Of a stretch of DNA of 48,873 bases, positions 8,330 to 16,678 are shown piece after piece. Source of the stretch: Pseudonocardia kujensis (GTDB lineage: Bacteria; Actinomycetota; Actinomycetes; Mycobacteriales; Pseudonocardiaceae); assembly GCF_021283305.1 (NCBI RefSeq), contig NZ_JAJSOK010000059.1:1-48873 (forward strand). Reading direction: 5' to 3'. Below the pieces are notes generated by a model. The model saw nothing but the letters and a program-made list of their open reading frames with translations. It did not search any database and had not been told where the DNA came from. The translations under genes and the position numbers were made by a program. Numbering within the stretch: the stretch's first letter is position 1; every line of letters starts with the position of its first letter.

Positions 8330-9156
8330 TCGGCGTCGAGCTGCGGCTGATGCTGCGCCGGCGCCGGGTCTGGTTGTGCTGGGTGCTGCTGTGCACGCTC
8401 CCGACCCTCGTCGCGATCCTCCTCGCGACCACCCGGCTCGCCCCGCCACCCGGACGCGGCGGCGCCTTCCTGTCCGCGGTGACGAGCAACGGGCAGATCT
8501 TCCCGGCGGCGGCGCTCGCCCTCGTCATCCCGATCTTCCTGCCGATCACGGTGGCGATCGTCGCCGGCGACACGGTCGCGGGCGAGGCGTCGGCCGGAAC
8601 GTTGCGCTACCTGCTGGTGCGGCCGGTCGGCCGCGTGCGGCTGCTGCTGGCGAAGCTGATCTCCGTGGCTGCGTTCGTGCTGCTCGCGGTGCTGTTCGTG
8701 ACGCTGGTGTCGTACGTCGTGGGGGTTGCGGCCTTCGGCTTCGGGCCCGACGCCTCGCTCGGGGGCACGGGCGCGATCCCGTCGTTGTCGGGTGTCGAGC
8801 TCACGCCGGTCGACGTGGTGGCCCGGACCGCGACGACCGTCGGGTACCTCGCCCTGTGCATGCTCGCGCTCGGCGCCGTTGGGCTGTTCTTCTCGACGCT
8901 CACCGACTCCCCGCTCGCCGCGACCCTCGGGGTGCTGGCGTTCGTGGTGGCCAGCGCGGCGCTGCAGCCCCTCGACGCCGCCTCGGCGATCGAGCCCTAC
9001 CTGCCGACCTCGCACTGGCTGGCGTGGATCGACCTCTTCCGCGACCCGATCCTCTGGACCAACGTCCGGGGAGGGGCGCTGGTGCAGCTGGGGTACGTCG
9101 TGGTCGCCTTCGGCGCCGCGTGGGCCAACTTCAGTACCAAGGACGTGACGACCTGA
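8326..9156 (+). CDS. ABC-2 type transporter permease
   Basis: A 276-residue integral membrane subunit pairing with the upstream ATPase. About six hydrophobic segments are visible, including VWLCWVLLCTLPTLVAILLA, ALALVIPIFLPITVAIVAG and LISVAAFVLLAVLFVTLV. The cytoplasmic loop GDTVAGEASAGTLRYLLVRPVGR is the classic ABC-2 permease motif before transmembrane segment 3. The GTG start at 8326 overlaps the ATPase stop by 4 nt. The gene converges on the GH26-like gene with only 11 nt between stops. Confidence 0.9.
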   Translation: MIGVELRLMLRRRRVWLCWVLLCTLPTLVAILLATTRLAPPPGRGGAFLSAVTSNGQIFPAAALALVIPIFLPITVAIVAGDTVAGEASAGTLRYLLVRPVGRVRLLLAKLISVAAFVLLAVLFVTLVSYVVGVAAFGFGPDASLGGTGAIPSLSGVELTPVDVVARTATTVGYLALCMLALGAVGLFFSTLTDSPLAATLGVLAFVVASAALQPLDAASAIEPYLPTSHWLAWIDLFRDPILWTNVRGGALVQLGYVVVAFGAAWANFSTKDVTT

Positions 9157-9167
9157 GGGCGCGCTCG

Positions 9168-10181
9168 TCACCTCCCGAACCGCGGTGGGATCGGCGGCGC
9201 GGCGGAGACCACCGCCTGCTCCCTGAACGCGGCGGCAGCGGCCGGTGAACTGGTGATCCGCCAGTCCGCCTCCTTGTCCTCGGAGAACCAGACCAGGCCG
9301 CGGATGCGCTCCTGCGCGGCCAGGGCGAACAGGGCGCGGATCCATCCCGCCTTGTCGCCGCCCTGCTCGGCACTGGCCGTCTCGGTGATCAGGACGGGCC
9401 TGTCCGAGAGGGACCGCAGGTCGGCCAGGCTCGCGCCGAACACCTCCGCGGGGGCCCGCCATCCTCCCCAGGGCAGCGCGTCCCCGCCGTTGTAGCCGTC
9501 CACCCCGATCCAGTCGACCACGTCGTCGCCCGGGTAGAGCGGCGCGTATCCCGCCGAACCCGGGGCGTGGACGTTGACGCACCACACCCAGATCACGTCG
9601 GCGCCCTGGGCCCGGAACACCGCGTGCACGTGCCGCCATGCGGCCACCACGTCGGCGGCCGTGTTGCCGCCGACGCCGACGCTCCACGGATAGTGCGGCG
9701 CGTCGGCCTCGTGCGCGAACCGCACCGCGATTCTCCCGCCCCACTGCCTGATCTGCCGGGCGAAGTCGGCGATGTACCCGTCGTGATCCCCGGCCGCGAT
9801 ACGGGCGGGTGCGTAGTCCGGTTGGACCAGCCCGCCGCCGGGCGCCCAGGGTTCCCACGTCAGCACCGGCAGTGCTCCGCCCGCCACCGCGGCGTCGGCG
9901 CGGGCGGCGTCGAAGGCCCGCGCGCCGGCCCAGCTCGAGTACCACTCCTCGAGAGCGGGCCGAACGCCCGCGGCCCGGGTGAACTCGGTGACCGCGCTGC
10001 GGTCCCCGGCGGCGACGCCGACGGCGAGCGGTACGGGCGCGGGGGCGGCCGCGGCGAGCAGGAACAGCCCGAGGAGACCGGCGCTCACCGCGACGAGGCC
10101 TCCGCGAAGGAACCGCACCGCGTGCCGTCCGTGCGTGCCGACCTGCCGATCACCGGTCATCTCCTTATCCTTCCCGGTCAT
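9168..10181 (-). CDS. Exported or membrane-anchored glycoside hydrolase, GH26 (beta-mannanase/glucanase) like
   Basis: A 337-residue protein with an N-terminal hydrophobic signal or anchor (about 24-48). The rest resembles GH26 endo-mannanase-like enzymes. The acid/base Glu is probably E158 in RFAHEADAPHYPW (family pattern RxxHExN..W). The nucleophile is probably E267 in PVLITETAS. Asn is replaced by Asp after the first catalytic Glu, so specificity may be altered. Start ATG 10181 was chosen over ATG 10160, whose AAGGAG abuts the codon with no spacing. It diverges from a cellulose-synthase-like gene with only 42 nt between starts. Synthase-plus-hydrolase pairing is common in exopolysaccharide loci, where the hydrolase trims or releases polymer; its use here is inferred. 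Confidence 0.75.
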   Translation of the reverse strand: MTGKDKEMTGDRQVGTHGRHAVRFLRGGLVAVSAGLLGLFLLAAAAPAPVPLAVGVAAGDRSAVTEFTRAAGVRPALEEWYSSWAGARAFDAARADAAVAGGALPVLTWEPWAPGGGLVQPDYAPARIAAGDHDGYIADFARQIRQWGGRIAVRFAHEADAPHYPWSVGVGGNTAADVVAAWRHVHAVFRAQGADVIWVWCVNVHAPGSAGYAPLYPGDDVVDWIGVDGYNGGDALPWGGWRAPAEVFGASLADLRSLSDRPVLITETASAEQGGDKAGWIRALFALAAQERIRGLVWFSEDKEADWRITSSPAAAAAFREQAVVSAAPPIPPRFGR

Positions 10182-10223
10182 GAACGTTCCCCGGTCCCCC
10201 CGCGCAGGAGCAGGGGTGCGCCG

Positions 10224-12263
10224 ATGAACGCAGCCCGGTACCCCGAGCGGCACCGGCACCGTAGGCCCAAGGCGGCGAACCGCGCGTTCGTTCGGGTCCT
10301 GGTCGTCCTCACCCTGTCGTTGGGGGTGAACTACCTCGTCTGGCGCTGGCTCGAATCCGTCAACTGGTCGGTCTGGTGGATCGCGCTCCCGCTGGTGATC
10401 GCCGAGACCTACAGCCTGGTCGACGCCTTCCTGTTCGGCATCACGATGTGGCGGATGAAGGAGCGGGGCGAGCCGCCGTCGCCGTCCCCGGACGCCACCG
10501 TGGACGTGTTCATCACCACCTACAACGAGCCGATCGACATGGTGATGACCACGGCCCGGGCCGCCCGCGGCATCCGCTTCCCCCACCGCACCTGGGTGCT
10601 CGACGACGGCGCCCGGCCCGAGATGCGCGCCGCGGCCGAGGAGGCGGGCATCGGGTATCTCACCCGGGACCCCAGCTGGGAGAACATGCCCCGGCACGCC
10701 AAGGCCGGGAACCTGAACAACGCCCTCATGCAGACCGACGGCGAGTTCCTCATGATCCTCGACGCGGACCAGATCCCGGAGCCGGAGATCCTGGACCGGA
10801 CCCTCGGCTGGTTCCGCGACCCCGAGGTCGCGCTGGTGCAGACGCCGCAGTTCTTCACCAACGTCACCGCCTCCGATCCGCTCGGCAGCCAGGCCCCGCT
10901 GTTCTACGGACCCATCCAGAAGGGCAAGGACGGCTGGAACGCGGCCTTCTTCTGCGGGTCCAACGCGGTGCTCCGGCGCGAGGCGCTGATGCAGCTCGGC
11001 CTGGCCGAGTACGTCAGGCAGGTGGAGCGCAGCCTCCGCCAGGTCCTCCGGACCTCGGCCTCGCTGCTGTCGACGGCACGCCGGGAGGCAGCCGGCCAGG
11101 GACCCCAGGTCCGGGTGGCCCTGGACGAGGTCTCGGAGGCGGTGCGGCAGGCGCGCCGGGAGCTGGGCGCCCCGCGCTCGTCCTTCTCCGAGGTCACCTA
11201 CCGCTTCCGGCAACGCGTGGACGAGGCCTCACGCGGGGTGGTCCACGCCGACGTGGCCGCGCTGGCCCGGGATCTCGAGGAGCTCGGCGAGCTCGGGCCG
11301 GCCGGGTCCTCCGGAGGCGAGCCCGGCGGGGACGGGCAGATCGCGCCGGCGGTACTCGACGAGGAGGCGCTGGCCCGGCTGTCGACGCGGGAGATGTCGC
11401 CGCTGAACGCCCTGTCCTCGGTGCGGGCCCTGGTCGACGCCGTCGACGTCAGCCGGGCCGACGAGGCGCAGCCGATCATGCCGATGGCCACGCTGTCGGT
11501 CACCGAGGACATGGCCACCGCGATGCGCCTGCACGGCATGGGCTGGCGCAGCGTCTACCACCACGAGATCCTCGCCACGGGCCTGGCGCCGGAGGACCTC
11601 GGCACGATGCTGCACCAGCGGCTGCGCTGGGCGCAGGGCACGCTGCAGGTGATGCTCAAGGAGAACCCGCTGGTCCAGAGGGGACTGGCCTGGGGCCAAC
11701 GGCTGATGTACTTCGCCACGATGTGGAGCTACCTCAGCGGGTTCTTCGCCGTCGTGTACCTCGTGGCCCCGGTGGTCTTCCTGTGCTTCGACATCCGGCC
11801 GGTGGTCAGCTACGGCCCCGACTTCCTGCTCAGGCTCATCCCGTACCTGGTGTTCAACCAGCTGTTGTTCCTGGTGATCGGTTACGGCAAGCGCACCTGG
11901 CGCGGCACCCAGTACAGCCTGGCCCTGTTCCCGCTGTGGATCCGCGCTACCTGGACGGCCTTCGCCAACGTGTGCTTCGGACGGCCGCTCGGGTTCGTCG
12001 TCACCCCCAAGACCAAGCAGGCGCGGGCCCGCCCGCCCTGGCGACTCGTGTGGCCGCAGCTCACCGCGATGGCACTGCTCGCGCTGTCCGCCGTCACCGG
12101 CACCCTGCGGTACCTGCTGGGGGTGGCGGACTTCGACCTGCTGAGCCTGGTCGTGAACCTCTTCTGGGTCCTGTTCGACCTGGTGATCCTGTCGGTGGTG
12201 ATCTCGGCGGCGACCTACACCGGCCCCGAGTCCGAGGAGCAGAAAGTGGCCGAGACGCTATGA
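10224..12263 (+). CDS. Cellulose-synthase-like family 2 glycosyltransferase with a large insertion
   Basis: A 679-residue membrane polysaccharide synthase. Two N-terminal membrane segments (about 21-75) precede a GT2 domain with the processive-synthase residues: D127-D128 (LDDGARPEM), DAD 180-182 (ILDADQIP), TED 427-429 and QRLRW 465-469. At least four membrane helices follow. No PilZ domain is seen, so c-di-GMP control of the BcsA kind is not apparent. In BcsA-type enzymes about 20-25 residues separate the FFCGSN segment (here about 242) from TED. Here about 180 do, because of an inserted, mostly helical and charged segment (about 257-415). The ATG start has AGGGG about 9 nt upstream. The stop overlaps the STAS gene by 4 nt. 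The polymer is unknown (beta-glucan or mannan are options). Confidence 0.88.
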   Translation: MNAARYPERHRHRRPKAANRAFVRVLVVLTLSLGVNYLVWRWLESVNWSVWWIALPLVIAETYSLVDAFLFGITMWRMKERGEPPSPSPDATVDVFITTYNEPIDMVMTTARAARGIRFPHRTWVLDDGARPEMRAAAEEAGIGYLTRDPSWENMPRHAKAGNLNNALMQTDGEFLMILDADQIPEPEILDRTLGWFRDPEVALVQTPQFFTNVTASDPLGSQAPLFYGPIQKGKDGWNAAFFCGSNAVLRREALMQLGLAEYVRQVERSLRQVLRTSASLLSTARREAAGQGPQVRVALDEVSEAVRQARRELGAPRSSFSEVTYRFRQRVDEASRGVVHADVAALARDLEELGELGPAGSSGGEPGGDGQIAPAVLDEEALARLSTREMSPLNALSSVRALVDAVDVSRADEAQPIMPMATLSVTEDMATAMRLHGMGWRSVYHHEILATGLAPEDLGTMLHQRLRWAQGTLQVMLKENPLVQRGLAWGQRLMYFATMWSYLSGFFAVVYLVAPVVFLCFDIRPVVSYGPDFLLRLIPYLVFNQLLFLVIGYGKRTWRGTQYSLALFPLWIRATWTAFANVCFGRPLGFVVTPKTKQARARPPWRLVWPQLTAMALLALSAVTGTLRYLLGVADFDLLSLVVNLFWVLFDLVILSVVISAATYTGPESEEQKVAETL

Positions 12264-12592
12264 ACTTCGCGACCGAGCAGATCGACACCCGGACAGCGGT
12301 GATCCGGCCGCAGGGCCGGCTGACGATGACCTCGACGGCAGCGCTGCGCAGCCTGGTCACCGAGACCGTGGAGAGCGGGCACACCCACGTGGTGGTGGAT
12401 CTGGAAGCCACCGAGTTCATCGACTCGTCCGGGCTCGGCGCGCTCGTCTCCGGGCTGAAGACCTGTCGGCAGGCCGGCGGCGACCTGCGGATCGCCCGTC
12501 CGGGCGCGCAGGTGCGGACCGTCCTGGAGCTCACCAACCTCGACCGCGTGCTCCGGCCGGCGGCCACGGTACGGGGCGCCCTCGGCGGCTGA
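12260..12592 (+). CDS. STAS-domain anti-sigma factor antagonist (SpoIIAA/RsbV-like)
   Basis: A 110-residue single-domain STAS protein. The phosphorylation loop is TEFIDSSGLGAL (residues 51-62), with the conserved DSSG serine that RsbW/SpoIIAB-type kinases phosphorylate. Such proteins switch between partners according to phosphorylation state. The ATG overlaps the synthase stop (ATGA), so it is translated with the synthase. That coupling suggests it binds or regulates the synthase or its regulators, rather than only a sigma factor. A kinase and a phosphatase of the same switch lie immediately downstream on the other strand. Confidence 0.92.
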   Translation: MNFATEQIDTRTAVIRPQGRLTMTSTAALRSLVTETVESGHTHVVVDLEATEFIDSSGLGALVSGLKTCRQAGGDLRIARPGAQVRTVLELTNLDRVLRPAATVRGALGG

Positions 12593-12618
12593 GCGGAGCC
12601 GAGGCCGAACGGCTTCGC
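12593..12618. terminator. Hairpin between convergent STAS and RsbW genes
   Basis: GCGGAGCCG (12593-12601) and CGGCTTCGC (12610-12618) form a 9-bp stem with one G-U pair and an 8-nt loop. It starts right after the STAS stop. There is no T-run, as is usual in such GC-rich genomes. It could stop transcription from both sides. Confidence 0.5.
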
Positions 12619-12626
12619 CCCCGCCG

Positions 12627-13034
12627 TCACGTCCGGCGGCGGACGACGGTCCAGACGTTCCCGGCCGTGCGCCGGACGTGCTCGAGGTCCGCGACCGCGG
12701 CGGCGAGTGCGAGGCCACGGCCGCTCTCGGCCAGCTCGTCCGTGGGCAGGGCCGTCGCCGTCGGGTCGACGCCGGCCGGAGCGCCGTCGTCCTCCATGCG
12801 GGCTTCCAGGCGGTCCCCGTGCACGGCGATGTGCATGCGCACGTCGACGGGCCGCCCGTCCGGCCTGCGGGCGTGCTCCACGAGGTTGCCGACGATCTCC
12901 ACCAGCGCGATCTCGAACGACATGCGGTCCCCGTCGACGACCTCGGGCGCCTCCTCCCAAAGCGCGGCGAGCGCGTCCTGCACGACGTCGAGGCACGCGG
13001 GTGTCCCCGGGTGGCGCAGGGTGCGGGTGATCAC
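12627..13034 (-). CDS. RsbW-like ATP-binding protein (anti-sigma factor serine kinase family)
   Basis: A 135-residue HATPase_c domain of the RsbW/SpoIIAB type. The N box is seen in FEIALVEIVGNLVEHARR. The ATP-lid region is in MEDDGAPAG and ELAESGRGLALAAAVADLEHVRR. These proteins phosphorylate STAS antagonists and may sequester a sigma factor or other target. GTG 13034 is chosen because GGAGG lies 5 nt upstream and it overlaps the stop of the upstream phosphatase gene by 4 nt (GTGA). No sigma factor gene is nearby, so the regulated target could be the synthase itself or a remote sigma factor. Confidence 0.88.
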   Translation of the reverse strand: MITRTLRHPGTPACLDVVQDALAALWEEAPEVVDGDRMSFEIALVEIVGNLVEHARRPDGRPVDVRMHIAVHGDRLEARMEDDGAPAGVDPTATALPTDELAESGRGLALAAAVADLEHVRRTAGNVWTVVRRRT

Positions 13035-14269
13035 CGGCACCTCCGGACGACCACACAGGTCACGTCGTCCGGTGCGGCGGCCGCCCGGGCGCGGCCCTCC
13101 AGCGCCGCCACGAACCCCGCTGGATCGGCGGCGGCGAGCGGGGCCACCTCCGCGAACGCGCCCTCGGTCGTGGGGAAGAGATCGAGCACGCCGTCGCTGA
13201 ACGCGACGACGAGGTCGCCGGGGCCGAGGGCGACGCACTCCTCGGACCAGCGGTCGTCGGGCAGCACGCCGAGCGGGAGGCCGCCGCCCGTCCCCGGCCG
13301 CAGGACGGTCCCGTCGGCGCGGACCAGCACCATCAGACCGTGCCCCGCGTCCGCCCAGCGCAGCACACCGCTGCGCGGGTTCAGCCGGGCCTGGCACAGG
13401 GTGACCAGCGTGCCCGTCCCCTCCAGGTCCGGCTCGAGAGCCGACGCGGCCTGCCGGACCGCCTCGGCCGGACCCGCCCGCCGCCCGGCGGTGCGGAGGG
13501 CGGAGCGCACCGTCGCCATCAGCAGCGCGGCCCCGATCCCCTTGCCCATGACGTCGCCGAGGGTCAGGACGACATCGGCCTCCCCGTCGTCGTCCGGCGG
13601 CAGCCGGTACCAGTCCATGAGGTCGCCCCCCACCGCGCGCGCCGGGACGCAGCACCCCACGATCTCGTAGCCGTCCACCGTCAGCGTGCCGCTGCCGGGA
13701 AGCAACGCCCGCTGCACCTCGGCGGCGCGCTCCATCTCCACCGAGCGCTGCAGCTCCGCCTCGGCCCAGGCGGCGAGCTCGTGCAGCACCTCGAGGTCGC
13801 CCGCGGTGAGCGTGCGCGGGCGGGAGTCGAACAGACACAGCGTGCCCACGCGGGTGCCGGAGGAGGTGGTGAGCGCCTCGCCGGCGTAGAACCGCACGCC
13901 CGGCTCGCCGACGACGAAGCGGTTGCGAGCGAAGCGCGGGTCGGAGCGGGCATCCTCCACCACGGTCCGCGCGGCGGGATCGCCGAGCGTGACCCGGCAC
14001 ATGGAGTCGTCGAGCGGCACGGGTTCGGCCTGCGGGTAGCCGCTCTCCGACTTCACCCACTGCGTGTCCTCGTCGAGCAGGGTCACGGCGGCGATCTCCA
14101 CCCCGAACAGGCGGCGGGCCAGCCGGGTGATCCGGTCGAAGCGCTCCTCGCGCTCGCTCACGCCGATCCCGAGCGCCTCCAGGGCGTGGGCCCGCCCCTC
14201 GGCGACCCCTGTTCCCCCGGTGTCTCCCCCACCCCCGGCATGCTCGGCACCGACGATCCCCCCGGTCAT
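13031..14269 (-). CDS. GAF-domain PP2C (SpoIIE/RsbU-type) serine phosphatase
   Basis: A 412-residue protein with an N-terminal GAF sensor domain (about 40-190; ITRLARRLFGVEIAAVTLLDEDTQW and YAGEALTTSSGTRVGTLCLFD). A linker helix (EMERAAEVQRALLP) leads to a SpoIIE-type PP2C domain (about 215-410). The metal-binding motifs are VGGDLMDWYRL, LGDVMGKGIGAALLMA and VVAFSDGVLD. Its expected job is to dephosphorylate a STAS antagonist in response to the GAF signal. Start ATG 14269 has AGGGAGG 10 nt upstream. It is cotranscribed with the RsbW-like gene. With the STAS protein it completes a phosphatase/kinase/antagonist switch beside a polysaccharide synthase. Confidence 0.93.
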   Translation of the reverse strand: MTGGIVGAEHAGGGGDTGGTGVAEGRAHALEALGIGVSEREERFDRITRLARRLFGVEIAAVTLLDEDTQWVKSESGYPQAEPVPLDDSMCRVTLGDPAARTVVEDARSDPRFARNRFVVGEPGVRFYAGEALTTSSGTRVGTLCLFDSRPRTLTAGDLEVLHELAAWAEAELQRSVEMERAAEVQRALLPGSGTLTVDGYEIVGCCVPARAVGGDLMDWYRLPPDDDGEADVVLTLGDVMGKGIGAALLMATVRSALRTAGRRAGPAEAVRQAASALEPDLEGTGTLVTLCQARLNPRSGVLRWADAGHGLMVLVRADGTVLRPGTGGGLPLGVLPDDRWSEECVALGPGDLVVAFSDGVLDLFPTTEGAFAEVAPLAAADPAGFVAALEGRARAAAAPDDVTCVVVRRCR

Positions 14270-14424
14270 GCCGGCCGTACCTCCCTGATCGTCCGTCCGG
14301 CGGACCCTACCGCAGCGCCGGGCCGAACGCGGGCCGGCGGAAGGAGGGAAAGGGCCGCGCCGCACCCCCGGAGAGGAGCTGCGGGCATCGCCCGGAGCTG
14401 GGCGGATGCGGCCGGGCCCGGAGC

Positions 14425-15222
14425 TCAGGGGGTGGGGGTGCCGCAGCCGGCGCCGGCGAGGTCGATCGGCCCGGTGGCGATCCCCCGCAGAACGAGGCCG
14501 CTCACGGTCGGGTCGGTCGGCAGGCCCGAGTGGGTCACGCGGACGCCCGGGCAGACCTGCTGCACCGGCACGTTGACCGCGCCGCGGAGGTTCGCGGTGT
14601 CGGGCGGGGTGGAGGTCTCGTCGTTCCCGGTCCACACCGAGAGCCAGGGCAGGGCGCTGCCGACCCGGGCCCGTGCGAGCTCGGCGAGCTCCGCGGACCC
14701 CGGCGCGAGCTGGCGGCAGGCGGTCGGGCAGGCGTCGGGGGCCTGCGAGGCCGCGACGGCGGCGAGCGTCGTCCCGTTCAGGGGCGAGCCCAGGGTGACG
14801 ACCCGGCGGGCCTTGGCGGCACCGTCGTCGCGGGCGATCCAGAGGCCGGCGACGACCCCGCCGGCGCTGTAGCCGACGACGTCGACGGACGGGGCGCCGG
14901 CCGCGAGGGCCGCGGCGGCGGCGTCGTCGAGCACCCGGACCTGGGAGGACAGGTCACCGGTGCCGTCGCCGACGAGGGTGAGGACCCGCGCGTCGCGGCC
15001 CGTGGCCTGGATCTGCGCGGCCAGCCGGAGCAGGGAGTCGCGGCTGCCGCCGTAGCCGGGGACGAGCAGCACCGGGCCGGGGCGGTCCTGGGCGGGGCGG
15101 GCCTCGGTGTCGGCGCCGGGTCGCGACGAGCTCGCCACCCGCACCCCGACGACCACCGCCACCACCAGCACCAGCACCAGCACGGTGAGGACGGCGACCA
15201 GCGCCTTCCGCCGCGGGCTCAC
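14425..15222 (-). CDS. Membrane-anchored or exported alpha/beta-hydrolase (lipase class 2 / EstA-like)
   Basis: A protein of about 265 residues with an N-terminal hydrophobic anchor (LVAVLTVLVLVLVVAVVVGVRV) and a lipase-type fold. PVLLVPGYGGS is the oxyanion region, VVGYSAGGVVAGL holds the nucleophilic Ser (GxSxG), and VVTLGSPLNGT follows. The late part has paired cysteines and the HSGLPTDPTV segment probably containing the catalytic His. It probably hydrolyses extracellular esters. The start is uncertain: GTG 15222 (VSPRRKAL) fits the signal sequence best, but GTG 15258 is also in frame. The gene stands alone downstream of hemW. Confidence 0.8.
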   Translation of the reverse strand: MSPRRKALVAVLTVLVLVLVVAVVVGVRVASSSRPGADTEARPAQDRPGPVLLVPGYGGSRDSLLRLAAQIQATGRDARVLTLVGDGTGDLSSQVRVLDDAAAAALAAGAPSVDVVGYSAGGVVAGLWIARDDGAAKARRVVTLGSPLNGTTLAAVAASQAPDACPTACRQLAPGSAELAELARARVGSALPWLSVWTGNDETSTPPDTANLRGAVNVPVQQVCPGVRVTHSGLPTDPTVSGLVLRGIATGPIDLAGAGCGTPTP

Positions 15223-15334
15223 CGCCGCACGGACGCCGGAATCGCCGCCCGCACACACCTCCGCTGCGCCGCAGCGCCGCGCGGGCCGGTGCGCGAGGTG
15301 GGGGGACGGTGTGCGAGCGACCGCGCCGGCACCC

Positions 15335-16498
15335 TCATGCGAGGGTGCTCTCGCTCGCGAGCAGCAGGTCCTGCACCACGCGGTCGGCGAGCAGGCGGCC
15401 GGGGCGGGTGAGGACCGCGCGGCCGCGGTCGAGGGCCGCGGGGTCAAGCAGGCCGTCGGCGGCGGCGCGGGCGGCCTCGCGGCGGGCGGGCCCGTCGAGC
15501 AGCGCGAGGTCCAGGCCCGTGGCCAGGCGCAGCCGCAGCATGACGCGCTCGGTGTGCCGGTCCTCCGCCGTCAGCACCTCGTGGTCGGCCTCCGGCGAGC
15601 CCTCCGCGACGGCCGCGGCGTAGCGGGCCGGGTGCTTGACGTTCCACCACCGCCGGCCGGCGAGGTGCGAGTGGGCGCCCGGGCCGACGCCCCACCAGTC
15701 GCCGTCGAGCCAGTAGCCGAGGTTGTGCCGGCACTCCGCCTCGGGTGTGCGGGCCCAGTTCGACACCTCGTACCAGTGCAGGCCGGCGGCGGCGAGGAGG
15801 TCGTCGACGATCTCGTAGCGCTCGGCGGCGACGTCGTCGTCCGGGGCGGGCAGCTCCCCCCGGGCGACCCGGCGCGCCAGGGCGGTGCCGTCCTCGACGA
15901 TCAGCGAGTACGCCGAGACGTGGTCGACGTCCGCCGCGAGCACCGCCTCGACCGAGGCGCGGAGGTCGTCCGTGGTCTCGCCGGGTGTCGCGTAGATCAG
16001 GTCGAGGTTGACGTGCGCGATCCCGGCCGCCGCGGCCTCCCGCGCCGCCTCGACGGCCCGGCCCGGCGTGTGCCGGCGCTCCAGAACCTGCAGGACGTGC
16101 GGCGCCGCGGACTGCATGCCGAGCGAGACGCGGGTGAACCCCGCCTCGACGAGGTCGCCGAAGAACTCCGGCGACGTCGACTCCGGGTTGGACTCGGTCG
16201 TGACCTCGGCGCCCGGGGCGAGCCCGAACTCCTGGCGGATCGCGTCGAGCACGGCACCGAGGCGCGCGGCACCGATCAGCGACGGCGTGCCCCCGCCCAC
16301 GAAGACCGTGTCGACGACCCGGTCGCCGACGGTTCGGCGGGCCAGGGCGAGCTCGCGGCGGACCGCGTCGAGCCAGCCGTCCGGTGAGGAGCCGGAGCCC
16401 GCGAGCTCAGAGGCGGTGTAGGTGTTGAAGTCGCAGTAGCCGCAGCGCGACGCACAGAAGGGCACGTGCACGTAGATCCCGAACGGCGTCCTGCTCAC
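15335..16498 (-). CDS. hemW: Heme chaperone / radical SAM protein HemW
   Basis: A 387-residue radical SAM protein of the HemW family (formerly called oxygen-independent coproporphyrinogen III oxidase-like), which binds heme and delivers it to target proteins. The 4Fe-4S motif is CASRCGYCDF (C15, C19, C22), with HVPFC before it as in HemW. GGGTPSLI is the SAM-contact motif and NPEST follows. A C-terminal HemN domain ends the protein. Start GTG 16498 lies 6 nt after TACCGT, a leaderless arrangement. hemW near hrcA and lepA is a common actinobacterial neighbourhood. Confidence 0.95.
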   Translation of the reverse strand: MSRTPFGIYVHVPFCASRCGYCDFNTYTASELAGSGSSPDGWLDAVRRELALARRTVGDRVVDTVFVGGGTPSLIGAARLGAVLDAIRQEFGLAPGAEVTTESNPESTSPEFFGDLVEAGFTRVSLGMQSAAPHVLQVLERRHTPGRAVEAAREAAAAGIAHVNLDLIYATPGETTDDLRASVEAVLAADVDHVSAYSLIVEDGTALARRVARGELPAPDDDVAAERYEIVDDLLAAAGLHWYEVSNWARTPEAECRHNLGYWLDGDWWGVGPGAHSHLAGRRWWNVKHPARYAAAVAEGSPEADHEVLTAEDRHTERVMLRLRLATGLDLALLDGPARREAARAAADGLLDPAALDRGRAVLTRPGRLLADRVVQDLLLASESTLA

Positions 16499-16504
16499 GA
16501 CTCC

Positions 16505-16510
16505 ACGGTA
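16505..16510 (-). promoter_or_regulatory. Candidate -10 box for leaderless hemW
   Basis: Minus-strand TACCGT ends 6 nt before the hemW GTG. A GGAG also lies just before the GTG, but with only 2 nt of spacing, so leaderless initiation is as likely as ribosome-binding-site use. Confidence 0.4.
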
Positions 16511-16678
16511 CGGACTCGCGGAACGGTGCCGGCGCTCGCGGCGCGGTCGTTCGTCACGGCGGGGCGGCGTGATCGCCTGGAGTGGAGCGGATTCCGCGCC
16601 CGGCGCGGTGTGCCCTCCCCCTCCGGCGATCGCGCTCGGGCGGTTCGGGCGCCGAGCCCGTCCCGCGGCCCGACGCGC

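Noticed and set aside
13031..14635. Longer N-terminus for the GAF-SpoIIE phosphatase
   Set aside because: The extra residues are Arg/Pro-rich without a domain, and AGGGAGG is well placed for ATG 14269.
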